DNA of 64,000 nt from Prorocentrum cordatum (GCA_963575745.1 CAUYUJ010015750.1:129501-193500), one strand, 5' to 3'. Counted from the first letter of the stretch, positions 1 to 10,558 are shown. The notes: a model not told the origin generated them from the letters alone. Numbers and translations are program-made.

Positions 1-342
1 ATCGTTCGTCCCGGACGTCACCCCTTAGACGGACGCGGTCGTTTGGAGGCGGTGGCAAGCCGGAGGCGCAAAACGCCAGTGCACGCACCGATCCCCCAAT
101 CGCGCAGAACCCCACATTACCGCGTTATCTGCGCAACCCAGCCCTGAGGCGCCTCCCGACGAAGATGGGTAAGGGATGCGGAAGGACGAGGGGGAGGGAA
201 GGAAGAGGCCGATCGGACATCTTGAAGGTGGCGGCGCAAACGCTTGGAATATTTGAAAGACATTAAACATGTTCAGATTCACGCATAATTCGCCTCCCGT
301 TTGTTGGACATATGGCGCCTGTTCGGCCCTTCCCGTCAGAAT

Positions 343-373
<31 letters not shown>

Positions 374-645
374 GGAGGGCGAAGAGGAGGAGGAGGAGGA
401 AAAGGAGGAGGAGGGGGGGGAGAAGGTGGAGGAAGAGCATGGCGGGGAGGAGGAGGAGGAGGAGGAGGAGGAGGGGGAGGAGGTGGAGGAGGAAGAGGAG
501 GTGGAGGAAAGGAGCAGGAAGCGAGAAGGTGGAGGAAGGGAGGAGGACGGGAGGAGGACGGGAGGAGGAATGGAGGGGGAATGGAGGAGGGAGACAGGAG
601 GAGGGAGGAGGAAGGGAGGAGGGAGACAGGAGGAAGATAGCAGGA
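343..645 (+). repeat. (GGA)n-rich purine tract
   Basis: About 300 bases are almost purely purine on the plus strand, mostly GGA with GAA, GGG and a few interruptions. The long glycine/arginine/glutamate frames across it are products of the triplet repeat and are not called as genes. Confidence 0.9.
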
Positions 646-779
646 AGGAGGAAAAAGCCTTAAAAGAAACTCAAACAAAATTCGGAAATCTGATTGTTTC
701 TGATGTTTCTTATTGCTTGCATATGTAATGTGAGATATCTCAGTAATCTGGAGACATCTGAATCTAAACGGCAGCCCAA

Positions 780-2120
780 TCACCACCCCCACGTCTCTGG
801 GCCAACACTCAGACCTCGAGTGCACCCCCCGTTGCGCACTTGGCGCAGCCTCTGCTTTCCGTCGCCGACGAAGCACGATTTCAGCGCCTGGCCCTTCTTC
901 GCCGCCGCCTTCATCAGTGCCAGGATTTCCTCGCAAGCGCTGGCGGCCACGAGCGCATCATCGTCCGTCAGGACTTTCTGGTTGATACATTCCGTTTTGA
1001 TGGCGACAAGCTTGGAGTCCAACAGGGCTTCATCGAGGATGCACTGTTTCATGTCGGCCTCGAACTCGCCCCCCTTGGTGACATCGCACTCCCCGCTCTT
1101 GGCGATAAGAGCTTGGTAGTGGCGCTTGGTCCAATCACATTCGCTGTGGGCCTCCCGCACTGATGTGATGGCCTCTTTGCCCCTCTGCTCGTTTGGGTTG
1201 GTCCGCGGCGGCTGCGGGCTGGGGGCCCCGCAAGCCGCCTGGCCAACCTGGCGCGGGGAGGGGAGATTGCTCGATATAGCTCGGACAAGAGGGGTCGGAT
1301 CCCCACTGCGGCCCCTTCCCCCGCCCCCGGCGAACCTTAGGCCTATGGGAAATGGAAAGGGAATCTCAACCAACGAAGCCTCGTTAAGGCTGCTATCGCC
1401 CTTTGCTGTCCCCCCTCCCCCTGGGGCCAAGCAAACTCAGGACTGCTCGTCGCGTGAGCGGTGCTTGTGGAAAGGCCCCTGGTCCTCCCCTTCGTCCTCT
1501 CCTCCTTCTCTTTCGTGGAAGTTTAGCCCCTGTCGCCGTCGACGCCGCGGCAGGGGCACCGAGCTACTTGCTGGCCCGCTGTCTCAACCGGCTGCGGCCT
1601 CCGTCCGAAGCCGCCGCTGTTCCCCGAAGCATTTCGCCATCGGAACTCACGGCCTTCCTGTTGAGGATGTCTTTGGTGAATTCGGTGAATTTGACTAGTT
1701 GGTTACTGGGCCACGGGATTTTCGTGTCGTCGCGCAGCTTGGCGTTGAGGCGGGGCTCGACTGTCGGCGGTTTCGCCTTGACAGCCTCCGGCATCGCCTC
1801 CCCGCCGTGCTCCTCGCAAGCCTCCTTCCAAGACATCCACTCCCCCTCGATCCCCTCCTCCGTGACGTTCGTGATTTTGGTGACTGTCTCGAGCAGGCTA
1901 TCGGGCACCCCCTCCTTCGGCTTGAATGCGAGGATCTCCTCCACTAGCGCGCTGAATTCCTCGCTGCCGGGGTATTTTTTGATTTTGCCGTAGATCGCCG
2001 GATAGCATTTTTCCAAGCGGTAGTTGAGCTCGTTGCGCGTTTCTTTCGGGATCGTCGCATGCCGTAGGAGGTGTGTTGCCCTGGCATCGCAGGCGTTGCG
2101 CCTGCCAACGGTGATTGACC
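780..2120 (-). CDS. Uncharacterised host gene, two joined exons
   Basis: I do not recognise the family. Reading on the minus strand, an exon of about 2120-1654 gives a soluble, mixed-charge protein with segments such as NELNYRLEKCYPAIYGK and KFTEFTKDILNRK. A second exon, 1172-780, gives a helical stretch including SVREAHSECDWTKRHY and ALMKAAAKKGQALKSCF, ending at a stop near 780. The best join is a GC-AG intron at 1653-1173: the donor follows an AAG codon and the acceptor follows AAAGAG, with GGCC repeated at both borders. It fuses the exons in frame as ILNRK-AITSVREAH. The 5' end of the upstream exon is uncertain because its frame stays open for a while above 2060. Codon use (GC-rich third positions, balanced composition) and the absence of repeats set these exons apart from the surrounding DNA. 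No membrane segment or signal peptide is visible. That it is coding is fairly likely; its function is unknown. Confidence 0.55.
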
Positions 2121-2199
2121 ATCTTCAACTCGAGGTGCACGATGCACGATGGTCGCTCGCTGAAGCAACCGCCTCCCGTGGTTGCTCAAGCTCCTCTCC

Positions 2200-2590
2200 G
2201 TCAGCCTCGCGCTTGACACCGCGTGCCCCGAACAGGCACGGCGAAGATGTTGTGTTCAAACTGGAGTTCCATCAGAACGTCGCGCAGCAGCTTGAAGCAT
2301 GGGGGACCAGTTGGTGCAACCTTCGAGAGAGTGAAGAAGGGTCCTTTGTGTTTCAGTAGGCTGTCCTTGTCAGGCGTGCCGGTGCGAGGACTCCTGTCGT
2401 AGAGGCGGCAATCCCACTTGAACCCGGAATCGCGTACTTGGGCAAACGCCGACCATCCACGGACAAGCTCTTTGGAATCGAAGTAACTCGTTTGAGGTCG
2501 TGGCGCACGCGCCTTCGTCTCAGACCACGTCCTTGCGGGCCAAAATGGCGATGGCGACGTGACATGACGAAAACCGTGCTGCGGATACAA
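2200..2590 (-). CDS. Possible further exon of the same uncharacterised gene
   Basis: A minus-strand frame encodes protein-like sequence (for example LVRGWSAFAQVRDSGFKWD and LLRDVLMELQFEHNIFAVPV) directly upstream of the 2120-780 exons in transcription order. Around 2240-2120 a second minus-strand frame also looks coding (KREADGEELEQPREAV), so a splice or a frameshift must lie between them; I could not place it. Function is not recognised. Near 2531-2546 the minus strand reads CCATCGCCATTTTGGC, which resembles the first 16 bases of the dinoflagellate spliced leader at 14 positions; see findings. Confidence 0.4.
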
Positions 2591-2639
2591 GGTGGTTCGC
2601 GACTGTACCGGCTCATGCTATACTAATGCCTACGTTTGC

Positions 2640-2984
2640 TTCACGGCCCGAAACCACGCGAAAGCCCCGCCCGAAGTAGTCCAAAGACCGAAAGGCCACC
2701 TGAATTGGCAAGCGCGTCCCCCCCGCCCTAGTTGACCAAGCGCCTACGGGGACTGGGATACCCTGAAGAGAGCTCCAGACACCACCCACGCACTACATCA
2801 CACTACTCATGATATGACATACACCACAAGTGTTTCTTTCGTTTTCGTGGTACTATCGTTGCTTTTGAACAAGTTACACATCATACCGCTATCCAGCGCA
2901 GCTGTCAACAACTTAGGCTCTAACCTGACATGTATCACGTTGACCGTGCGCAGCTGCGGGGGATGGGGAGGCCGACCAACACCG
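2640..2984. other. No gene recognised
   Basis: Mixed-composition DNA with no convincing frame and no repeat that recurs in the window. Confidence 0.5.
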
Positions 2985-3070
2985 CGAATCCCCCGGGCCT
3001 CTCCCAGGGTGCGTTCTGATCAAAACCTCGAAGCGAACCAAGGAGTGGCGACGAGGGCCAGCCGGGCCCC
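2985..3070. repeat. Dispersed repeat, copy 1 (pair with 4315-4400)
   Basis: This stretch (CCTCTCCCAGGGTGCGTTCT ... GTGGCGACGAGGGCCAGCC) matches 4315-4400 (CCTCTCCCGGGGCGCGTTCT ... GTGGCGACGAGGGCGGCC) with scattered differences. It is a dispersed repeat of unknown type. Confidence 0.55.
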
Positions 3071-3380
3071 AAAATGCAACGAGGCACGGCAGCGACAGTG
3101 GTGCCGTGTCCCAGATGAAGGCCGAGATCGAAGGAAAAAACGCCCCATTTGAAAAACATGCCATTTGACATCTGGTTTTTGGGCAAAAGCCCAGCTTTGT
3201 CTGCCGTTCGGGACGATCTGGGCACCCCCAGAACGCTCTGGACGAGGCGCAGCTTCTGGATAGCGCCAAGAGGCTGTAAAACGCGCCTGGGAACCAACGG
3301 AGGTCTTTGAAAGCGTCCGTCGAAGATCGTCTGAGACCTGGGTTGTTCGCCCCCCTGAGCCACCACCCCACTCTTGGCTT

Positions 3381-3535
3381 AAGTCGGGCGTGTCCCCCTA
3401 CAGGGGGATTTTCAACGAAGAATTAAGAATACACCAAAAATGCTCCAACATGGCCGAAAAATGATCAAACAATAGTCCCCTGACTATTTCTTGACTGTGT
3501 TTGAATATCCCCCCTGTAGAGGGACAGGCCCGACT
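3381..3535. repeat. Foldback element, family A (copy A1)
   Basis: A short element with terminal inverted repeats: it begins AAGTCGGGCGTGTCCCCCTA and ends with GAGGGACAGGCCCGACT. The interior is A-rich then T-rich (CGAAGAATTAAG ... GACTATTTCTTGAC). Six other copies lie at 36646, 39655, 40011, 43159, 46565 and 46877. No open frame: a non-autonomous MITE or introner type. Two copies sit in introns of the aminopeptidase gene at 45-51 kb. Confidence 0.85.
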
Positions 3536-3784
3536 GAAGCCCAGGTCTTCAGGGCACAGAGCACTCCAAGCGCGAAGCCCTTTCTCAATGTGTTCGGCCT
3601 CCGGGGGCCCCCGCCCGGCCCCTGGGCCGTCAGGAAGCCGGAGCCCCCGGGGAAGGGGGGTCGAGGCCTCAAGGGCCCCGACGGGAAGCATCCGCATGGG
3701 CCTCACGAGGACATCGTATAGTGCGATGTGTCCTCCCCGGAGGCGTGCGTCGGCTCGAGCAGGCGACACATTGGCGGCCTAGAA

Positions 3785-3966
3785 GTTGGCACCAACACCA
3801 ACACAGGGGGTTGCCTCCGCAGGGGGAAGACGATCCTAGATTTCGGTGTTGGTGGTAATAGTTTGGCCACCTTGGAAGCCAGAATATTACCACCATCACC
3901 GAGATCGTGATCGTCTTCCCTCGGTGGAGGCACACCGCCGATCTTGGTGTTGGTGTCAACTTCTGG
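3785..3966. repeat. Single-copy foldback, about 180 bp
   Basis: The two ends are imperfect inverted repeats of about 55 bases: GAAGTTGGCACCAACACCAA near 3781 pairs with TTGGTGTTGGTGTCAACTTC near 3963, and GGGGGAAGACGATC pairs with GATCGTGATCGTCTTCCC. No coding capacity. It has the same architecture as the other foldback families but I see only one copy here. Confidence 0.75.
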
Positions 3967-4159
3967 GCCTGCGAAACACAACCCTCTTGTGCTAGATCGC
4001 TGCCCTGACGGCATGGACGGAACACGTCGGCCACTGAGCATATACTAGAAGACCTCTGAGCGCGCGCAGCGCCCCTTTGGGGTTGACGCGCACGTCGTCT
4101 TAGCATGTGTGGGTGATGCCGGCCGATGCATGGGGCCATCGGGTAGCACAGCCAAGTCG

Positions 4160-4270
4160 CACAAGAAGGATGCGCGGTAAGGATGCAAGGGCCTTGGAGG
4201 GCCATGTTGGCGTTCTCGAACGGGGCTGGCCAGCGCAAGTCGACATGGATGGGCCGAAGGGTTGAGTATG
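4160..4270. repeat. Dispersed repeat (copies at 32785-32900 and 54175-54285)
   Basis: The three copies share AAGGGCCTTGGAGGGCCATG-type sequence, a GAGCGGGG-like middle and a GGCCGAAGGG ... AAGGATGCAAGG end. The copies are diverged and none contains an open frame. Confidence 0.5.
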
Positions 4271-4314
4271 CAAGGGTACCCCTTGGGGTCACCAACAGGT
4301 GCCGATACCGCTAC

Positions 4315-4400
4315 TCCACGGACCTCTCCCGGGGCGCGTTCTGAGCAGGACTTCGACGCGACTCCAGCCGTGGCGACGAGGGCGGCCACCCAGGAGGCCC
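4315..4400. repeat. Dispersed repeat, copy 2 (pair with 2985-3070)
   Basis: Partner of the 2985-3070 repeat; same order of conserved blocks. Confidence 0.5.
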
Positions 4401-4723
4401 AAAAGGGCAAGAACGCGAGGAAGGGCGCACGCGAGGAAGGGCAGCGGTGTCGGTACATCTGCGCCGTCCGAGGGCAGCCTTAGAAAATCGCCGAAGGGCA
4501 GCGATAGGGGGGGGGACTGGTGCAGGGGGGGAACACATCGACCTGGCATCGGCAGTGCATCACCGATGGATCGGCGAGAAGTCTCCTGTGGCAACGCCGC
4601 ACGCTCCTGGGTGGGGGTGGGGCTATCAGACCCCTGTCGGCGATCCACGTGGGCGCGTGGGGTCGATGCACTCCCCCCATTCCCATCCCCCGCTATCTCG
4701 GGGGCGCGCAAACATGGGTTAGC

Positions 4724-4763
4724 GATCCATGGATTTGGCGCGCGGTCGCCAAATCCATGGATC
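4724..4763. repeat. Near-perfect 17 bp-arm palindrome
   Basis: GATCCATGGATTTGGCG is followed, after six bases, by CGCCAAATCCATGGATC. This is a compact inverted repeat in otherwise unassigned DNA and could extrude as a cruciform or form an RNA hairpin. Confidence 0.8.
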
Positions 4764-4898
4764 GGGGGAAGTGCCCTCCGCAAAGTGCGGCCGGTGCCGC
4801 CTCGCTCGGCGGCAGAACTCCAGGACTTCCCATGGAGACGGGACCCGTCGCTGATCCACGCCCCCTTGCTCCATGTTGGCGATCGCCTGACATTTGAG

Positions 4899-5118
4899 CA
4901 GGGACCGACCGTCCTGGCATTCCTATAAGTCATACCACGAAATTCTTGGAACCCAAAAATGTTCCAAGAACAAAACACTGTTCTCAGAACAGATTCCCGA
5001 TGTGCTAAAACAAGACGGTCCCAGCCAGAAATGTTCTGAGAGCATCTCCTGGACACCACAGCAGGCTCTCGGAACAGTGCTTCGTAGGGCTATATAGGCG
5101 AGCCAAGCCGCTTCGCCA
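4899..5118. repeat. Repeat family E, copy E1
   Basis: Starts GGGACCGACCGTCCTGGCAT and ends GTAGGGCTATATAGGCGAGCC, with several internal GTTCCAAGAAC/TTCTGAGAAC-type short inverted repeats. A second copy (E2) at about 48545-48800 forms an intron of the aminopeptidase gene. The ends are imperfect inverted repeats (GGCATTCCTATAAGTC against GGGCTATAGGCGAGCC). Confidence 0.75.
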
Positions 5119-5142
5119 CAGCTTGAGACAGACTACTTGGAC

Positions 5143-5478
5143 GCCCGAATTATCCGGGGTAACTCGGGTCCGGGGTAACTCGGGTTTGGGTTCCCGAAAA
5201 ACGAACCCGAGTTAGCCCTGACCCGAGTTACACCTGATGATTCGGGGCTCTGGACGCCCGAAATATCCGGGGTAACTCGGGTCCGGGATAACTCGGGTTC
5301 GGATTCCCGAAAAACGAACCCGAGTTAGCCCTGACCCGAGTTACCCCTGATGATCCGGGGCTCTGGACGCCCGAAATATCCGGGGTAACTCGGGTCCGGG
5401 ATAACTCGGGCTCGGATTCCCGAAAAACGACCCCGAGTTAACCCTGACCCGAGTTACCCCGGATGATCCGGGGCTCTG
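5143..5478. repeat. Tandem triplet of foldback family B
   Basis: Three consecutive units of about 113 bp. Each runs from GCCCGAAWTATCCGGGGTAA through two TAACTCGGG blocks, a CCCGAAAAACGA loop and two CCCGAGTTA blocks to GATGATYCGGGGCTCTG. Each unit folds on itself because the TAACTCGGG blocks are complementary to the CCCGAGTTA blocks. Further units occur at 11592, 12554 and as a tandem pair at 54290-54512. Confidence 0.9.
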
Positions 5479-5547
5479 AACTACCGTTGCCCCCGGACTG
5501 CTCACCCTCCCGGTGCGACCTGACCGCGGCCAGCGGGACCCCGCCTG

Positions 5548-5720
5548 ACTACCTACCAAACCACCCCAACCCAACCCGAAGACCCGAATTTGACCCGAAT
5601 TTCGGGTTGGGGGGGGTACGGGTTCCATGTGTTTTTTCGACGTTCCCCGACCCCCCCCCACTGGAAATGGAGGGCAAATGGAGGCCTTCGGGTTGGGTTG
5701 GGGTGGTCTGGTAGGTGGTG
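5548..5720. repeat. Foldback element, family C (copy C1)
   Basis: Terminal inverted repeats: ACTACCTACCAAACCACCCC at the left, complementary to GGGGTGGTCTGGTAGGTGGT at the right. Inside them is a second inverted pair (CCCGAATTTCGGG). Other copies are at 13470, 14986 and 63142. No coding capacity. Confidence 0.85.
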
Positions 5721-5928
5721 ACCGCCGGCGCCGGCCCGCGCGCGGGGCCCGAGCCCGCGAGGAGGCCGCCCGCTCCAGCGAGCCCGCCGCGGGCGGCGGG
5801 GGCCCCGCCGGGGGGCCCTCGGGGAGCGCCCGCCGCCGCGAGGCGCTCTCCTGCAGGGGGGAGCGGCAGCCCTGACCTTCCAGGAGGGCTCCAACCAAAA
5901 AAAAATCGGCGGCGAGCGAGGGGGTGGG
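5721..5928. other. GC-rich unassigned DNA
   Basis: Very GC-rich sequence; long frames on both strands are compositional. I see nothing assignable. Confidence 0.5.
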
Positions 5929-6092
5929 GAAGCGAGAAGGGGCGGGCCTTCTCAGAAGGCTCGGAAGTCCCTTAGCCTTCTGAGAAGTGTTCTGAGCCTT
6001 CCCCGAAACACACACAAAAGAGTCCTGCGAGGGCCAGAGGGCTTCTGAGAAGTCCCGCCGCCTTCTGAGAAGGCCTTCTCCTTCTCACTTCC
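5929..6092. repeat. Foldback built on CCTTCTCAGAAGG
   Basis: The left end (AAGCGAGAAGGGGCGGGCCT then TCTCAGAAGGC) is inverted relative to the right end (GCCTTCTGAGAAGGCC then TTCTCCTTCTCACTT). Additional CTTCTGAGAAG blocks lie between. Single copy in the window. Confidence 0.7.
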
Positions 6093-6516
6093 CCCCCTGG
6101 CCCGCCGCCGGAAAGAGCACCAGGACCTGGACATCTGAACTCCTGTCGAGGGTGCTAGGCGGCCCAGACGGGTCTGTCGGTCTGAAGGGCTACTTTGTCA
6201 GCACTCTTGGAAGGTCAGGGAGGAGGGCGGGGGGGGGCGACCTGGCCCAGGGAGGGACGAGGAGCCCATGGAGGTTCGAGGTCTCGAGGTCTTCCGACGC
6301 CTTCGCGGGCCCCCGAACAGGTTCCCCGGCCTCGGGATGCCGTCCAGCGGCCGCGCCTCGCCGAGAGCGTTCCAAAAGGGGGTGCCCGCATCCTCCCGCA
6401 CGGCCGCCAGAGGCCCGAGCTGTGGCCCGGCAGCCACCGGAGGGCTGGCTCAGTGGGGGGGGGTCGACCCGAGCCGGGCGGCGCCTCGTCGGGGATCTCC
6501 TGCCTCGGGTCATGGA

Positions 6517-6675
6517 GGGGCCCTGGGACACACACATAAGTGCACACCAATAAAAAGATTCCCCACATTTCCCCGTATCTTCTGGGTTTTCGCCTTCCCC
6601 CCCACTTCCCATATTTTCCCACATTTTCCTGGGGATCGCCGATTAACTGTGTCTGTGTGTTTTTTCCCCTCCTGA
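6517..6675. repeat. Repeat family D, copy D1
   Basis: Starts GGGCCCTGGGACACACACA and ends GTGTCTGTGTGTTTTTTCCC plus CTCCTGA, with a core of repeated CCCATATTTTCCC blocks. Copies at 34588, 40272 and 54650. The core is AT-rich compared with the flanks. No frame; the ends are only weakly inverted. Confidence 0.8.
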
Positions 6676-6899
6676 GGTCAATCCAGACCCGGGTCAACAG
6701 GAACCCAAAAAACGGCCATGCGGGAAGGAAACACTGCAGCGCAGGTCTTCGCAAACCCGGGCGCCCTGGCTGACCCCCGTTTGCACTGACCCCCGTAGGC
6801 CCCGACATCGCCGATGGGCGATAGGACGCTCCCGGCACCGCTGCCCCGGCCTTTCCGGGGAGCTTCCACAGCGCCCCAGGAGGGCCCAAGACGCCTCCC

Positions 6900-7015
6900 A
6901 GGAGCCCCCAGAATTCGAAAGGATGGTCCAGGACGCTCCCAGGCAGCCCAAGTCAGCAGGAGCCCCCAGAATTCGAAAGGGATGGTCCAGGACGCTCCCA
7001 GGCAGCCCAAGTCAG
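6900..7015 (+). repeat. Recent 57-58 bp tandem duplication
   Basis: The block from AGGAGCCCCCAGAATTCGAA to GGCAGCCCAAGTCAG occurs twice back to back, differing by about one base. Confidence 0.85.
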
Positions 7016-7097
7016 CCTTCCGACGGCTCTCGAGGCCCCCGAGGGAGCGACTCCGAGCGTCCCCGGGCGGGCGGGCTACATGTGGGGCCCCCGCGGC

Positions 7098-7570
7098 CGG
7101 GAACGCCTGCTTCGCACGTCGCGCCACGCCGGCTCTGGCCTGCCGTGCTTCGGGGCGGCACGCTGGCTGGACCAGAAAGCAAGCGACAGCACTCGGCGGT
7201 GGACAGACCTCCCCTTAAAGGAAACGGCCTGGGACCGAAACCCGCGGACCTGGACCTACAAAACTGACGGCCGCGACGCCCTCTCGCGACCCGAAAACGG
7301 CGAATTCCTTCATCGACGTGTCAGGGTAGGAGGTCTATCCACCTCCGAACCACCCCACCTGCGGCCCCACGGGCCGCAGCGTGTACCAGGGCGTCTGGCG
7401 TGGGTGTTTGCAGGGTGTACGCGGCGGCCCGCGAGGGGCCGCGGCGCAACATTGGAGGGCCGTATAGGCGGGGTGGTGTCGCTTGCTTTTTGGCCGGCTG
7501 CGGTCGGGAACTCTTGCCTCGCATGCCGCACCACCGGCTCTTGCATGCCATGCTTCGGGGCGACGCTCGG
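7098..7570 (+). repeat. Diverged direct repeat pair around a foldback
   Basis: Sequence at 7098-7160 (CGCCTGCTTCGCACGTCGCG ... CTTCGGGGCGGCACG) recurs in diverged form at 7507-7570 (ACTCTTGCCTCGCATGCCGC ... CTTCGGGGCGACGCT). The pair flanks the family H element. Confidence 0.5.
7195..7347. repeat. Foldback element, family H (copy H1)
   Basis: Ends are inverted: GGTGGACAGACCTCCC at the left, GGTAGGAGGTCTATCCACC at the right. The internal block CGGCCGCGACGCCCTCTCG and the following CGAAAACGG are shared with copy H2 at 51412-51575. Confidence 0.75.
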
Positions 7571-8165
7571 CGGCGACGATCGGGGCGAAAAGCCCAGGGC
7601 TGGCATTACACGCATTCGCCCGGGAGCCTCTTCAAGGACATAGATCATCGGCGCACCTGAATACATGTATTTCTCCCCTGGGCTATTCACCCCTATCGTC
7701 GCCTCTGAGACACGCTGACCACGCCCCAGCCCCCCCCGCGCATCCACGCCCCGAGCCTTGTCCGGCCTCCAGCTCCGAGAAGCGGCACGCTGCCGGCTTG
7801 CGAGGCACAGCGCGTCGCCAGGGCCACCGCCGCGACGCGCGAAGCAAACGCTCATGGCCAGAGATCGTCGATGGGTGGGGGAACAGGGGTCGATGCCTCT
7901 TGGAGGCGGCTGGAGGGGTCTAAATTATTGGATGGACCTCGAGACACTTGGTCAAGAAGAGGGGGTAGGGCAAGTCCGCTAAACATCTGTCCCCAGACCC
8001 CTCCCAAGGCCCAAATGGATAAATGTTTCATTCCGGATCCGTGTTTGACGGCCCCGGGCCCCGAACACGGCCCGCGGAGACTGCCAACGTCAAGCAACTC
8101 GGTGGAACCCAGAGGCCCGCACCTCTCTGCTGACTGGAGCGGGTGCTGGGCCACCTCGGACCCCT
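7571..8165. other. No gene recognised
   Basis: Mixed sequence. No frame here has a recognisable motif or splice-compatible partner. Confidence 0.4.
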
Positions 8166-8325
8166 GGAGGAGGAGGAGGAGGAGGAGGAGGAGGAGGAGG
8201 AGGAGGAGGAGGACGAGGAGGAGGAGGCGGAGGAGGAGGAAGAAGAGGAAGAAGAAAACGAAGAAAAAGAAGAAGAAGAAGGAGGAATAATAATAATAAG
8301 AAGAAGAAGAAGAAGAGGAGTGGAG
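8166..8325 (+). repeat. (GGA)n/(GAA)n tract
   Basis: GGA repeats grade into AAGAAG and AATAAT repeats. The long acidic and leucine-rich frames on the two strands are repeat products. Confidence 0.9.
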
Positions 8326-8647
8326 CGAGTGCTGGGCCACCTCGGACTCCCAGCTGCCTCCAAGGCCCCCCCCTGAGCCAGTCCCTCCCCTGGCGTTGGC
8401 CCGCAACTCCGACAGCGCGGCGGCCAGGCGCGCCGTGGCGGCCTCGAGCGCGGCCCGCTCCGCCTCCAGGCCGCCCCGCTCCCAGAGACCCTGCGGCCGC
8501 AGGGGGGGGGGGGGGGCACGGCCAGGAGCTCGTGCCCGGCGCGGCGCCACGGCGGCCCCGGCGACACGCCATGCCCAGGGCAGCGGATGGCGTCGCGCTC
8601 TCCGCTCCCCGGGCTGGGAGGCCGGGCCAGGAGGTCCAGCCAAAGAG

Positions 8648-8780
8648 GTGGAGTTGGAGGATCGCGCCGCATCGCCGATGCAGCGGGGATGCGCGATCTC
8701 GAGCCCGAATTTCTCCATCCCGACGTTGCCGACGCATCCCCGATGCATCGGCGATGCAGTGCGATCCTGGGACCCCACAC
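8648..8780. repeat. Foldback of CATCGCCGATGCATCGG type, copy J1
   Basis: GGATCGCGCCGCATCGCCGA at the left is inverted to GCATCGGCGATGCAGTGCGA at the right, with further GATGC blocks between. A second, larger copy is at 42950-43130. Confidence 0.7.
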
Positions 8781-9267
8781 ACCCTGGCCCAAATTGGGAG
8801 GCTTCCAGGTGAGCACACGGTCTTGTGAGCAAAATGCCGTTCCTGGGCCCCCTCAATTCGCATCGCGAAGCGCGTAATGCTGCAGTCGTTTGCGCCCTCG
8901 CGCCTCCTCAAGGAGAAACTCTCTGGCCCAGACTTGGAAGATCGATTGCAGTTTCGCCCCTGCGGGTGACCAGAAAACGCGCTCCTGTGGAAATTTCCCC
9001 AGGCGTCTCTGGAGGCTCCTCCGGCGTCGGAGAAAACGGGGTGCCCCGAGACGATCGGGGCACCGACCGCACAGTGAGGCCCTCAAAGTCTGCACGTCAC
9101 TGGGCCGCCCGTCACCTGACGCGGCACTGGGACTCAAAACTCCTGCTGGCCACCAGGGACAAGGGTCCTGATGGACGGGCACGCGTCCTGGACCACCAGG
9201 CTTTCTCCAAGATCAGCTGCTCGTCCAGGGCCGTTACTTGACGGTCCTGGGGCCCAGGAAGGGCCCA
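8781..9267. other. No confident gene
   Basis: A minus-strand stretch near 9240-9112 (LDEQLILEKAWWSRTRARPS) looks somewhat protein-like, but it runs directly into repeat-encoded glutamate/arginine sequence and has no recognisable domain, so I do not call it. Confidence 0.35.
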
Positions 9268-9590
9268 ATGCTCACCCTCCTCATGCTCCTCCTCCTCCAA
9301 TCTCCTCCTCCATCCTTGTCCATCCTCCTCCGCCTCCTCCTCCTCCACAATGCTGGTCCTTCTAATCCTCCTCCTGCTCCTCCTCCACCTCCGACTCCCC
9401 TCTCTCCTCCTCCTCCCCTCTCTCCTCCTCTTTCTCCTCCTCCTCCTCCTTATCCTCCTCCTCCTCCTCCTCCTCCTCCACCTCCTCCTTCTTATCCTGC
9501 TCCCCTTCCTCTTCCTCTTTCTCCTCCTCCTCCTCCTCCTCCTCCTCCTCCTCCTCCTCCTCCTGCTCCTCTCCTCTTCTCCTCTGTCGT
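9268..9590 (+). repeat. (TCC)n pyrimidine tract
   Basis: About 320 bases of TCC/CTC repeats with interruptions, opposite in strand polarity to the tracts at 343 and 8166. Confidence 0.9.
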
Positions 9591-10207
9591 CCCCTGCATC
9601 CACCCCCCCCTCCCGACCCTCTCCTCCTTCTGAATGAAAGCGTGTGTCAACTCGCGGCGGTAACGGTCCTTCGGGGGAGGCGGCGGGGAAGGGGGGGTGC
9701 GCCCGCCCCCCGCCGTGTGAGTCGGGCACAACCGACTGTACCAGACGCACTGCTGCAGTGCCAGGGACACACTGGGGGGGGGGAGCACTACAGTAGCGGG
9801 GGGGAAGGGGGGGAGGGGGGGGGGAGGGGGAGAGGCTGGAACATCACGGGCGCTAAGGCCCAGAGGGTGGACAACAAAAATACTCTCAGACTCTCGATCC
9901 TCCCATCCTCCTCCTCCCCCCTTCCTCGCCTCGGGCGGGTGGAACTGGGGGCTGACCCAAACGGGGGGTGAAGAGAAGGGCCCTGACAGGGACTCTTTAG
10001 AGCCCCTCGCGGGCTCCCGGCGGCTCCAAAAGGGACCCTAAACGGACACCCAGAAGCCCTTTAGGGCCCCTCTGGGGCCCCTGAAATGGGCCCCTGCAGT
10101 GGGCCCCTGCAATGGGCCATTCAAGAGCCCCCTTTAGGCCCTGTTCGGTTTCCTAAGGGCACCTTGTGGGCACCCCAGTGGGCCTTTTTCTTCATCCCTT
10201 TTTGTTG
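9591..10207. other. No gene recognised
   Basis: G-runs (9770-9840) and a block of repeated GGGCCCCT/GGGCCCCTGCA words at 10050-10130. No coding signal. Confidence 0.5.
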
Positions 10208-10398
10208 GCTACCCCCCCCGAGGAGGAGGGGAAGGAGGGGAATGAGGAGGGGGAGGAGGAGGGAGGAGGACGGAGGAGGAGGAGGAGGAGGAGGAGGAGG
10301 AGGAAGAGGAGGAGGAGAAGGAGGAGGTGAGGAGGAGGAGGAGGAGGAGGAGGAGGAGGAGAAGGAGGAGGAGGAGGAGGAGGAGGAGGGGGGAGGAG
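10208..10398 (+). repeat. (GGA)n tract
   Basis: About 190 bases of nearly pure GGA. Confidence 0.9.
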
Positions 10399-10558
10399 GA
10401 CTGCCGACCGCCCCATCCCCCGAGGGGAAGGCAGACCCAGGCCTCGGCCGCGGAGCCGCACGCGGCGTCGACGCCTGCGGGGCGCCGACGCGCGGACGGC
10501 GGCGGCCGCCGACGCAGGAGGCACTCGCCTGCCGAAACGGAGCCCTCGCCTGCAGAGG

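Noticed and set aside
269-936. Long glycine/arginine/glutamate and proline/leucine frames on both strands
   Set aside because: They follow the GGA repeat in every frame, with no motif or splice-compatible continuation. The same applies to the tracts at 8.2, 9.3, 10.2, 13.9, 31.8-33.4, 35.9, 40.6, 41.1, 52.3, 53.5 and 61.8-62.6 kb.
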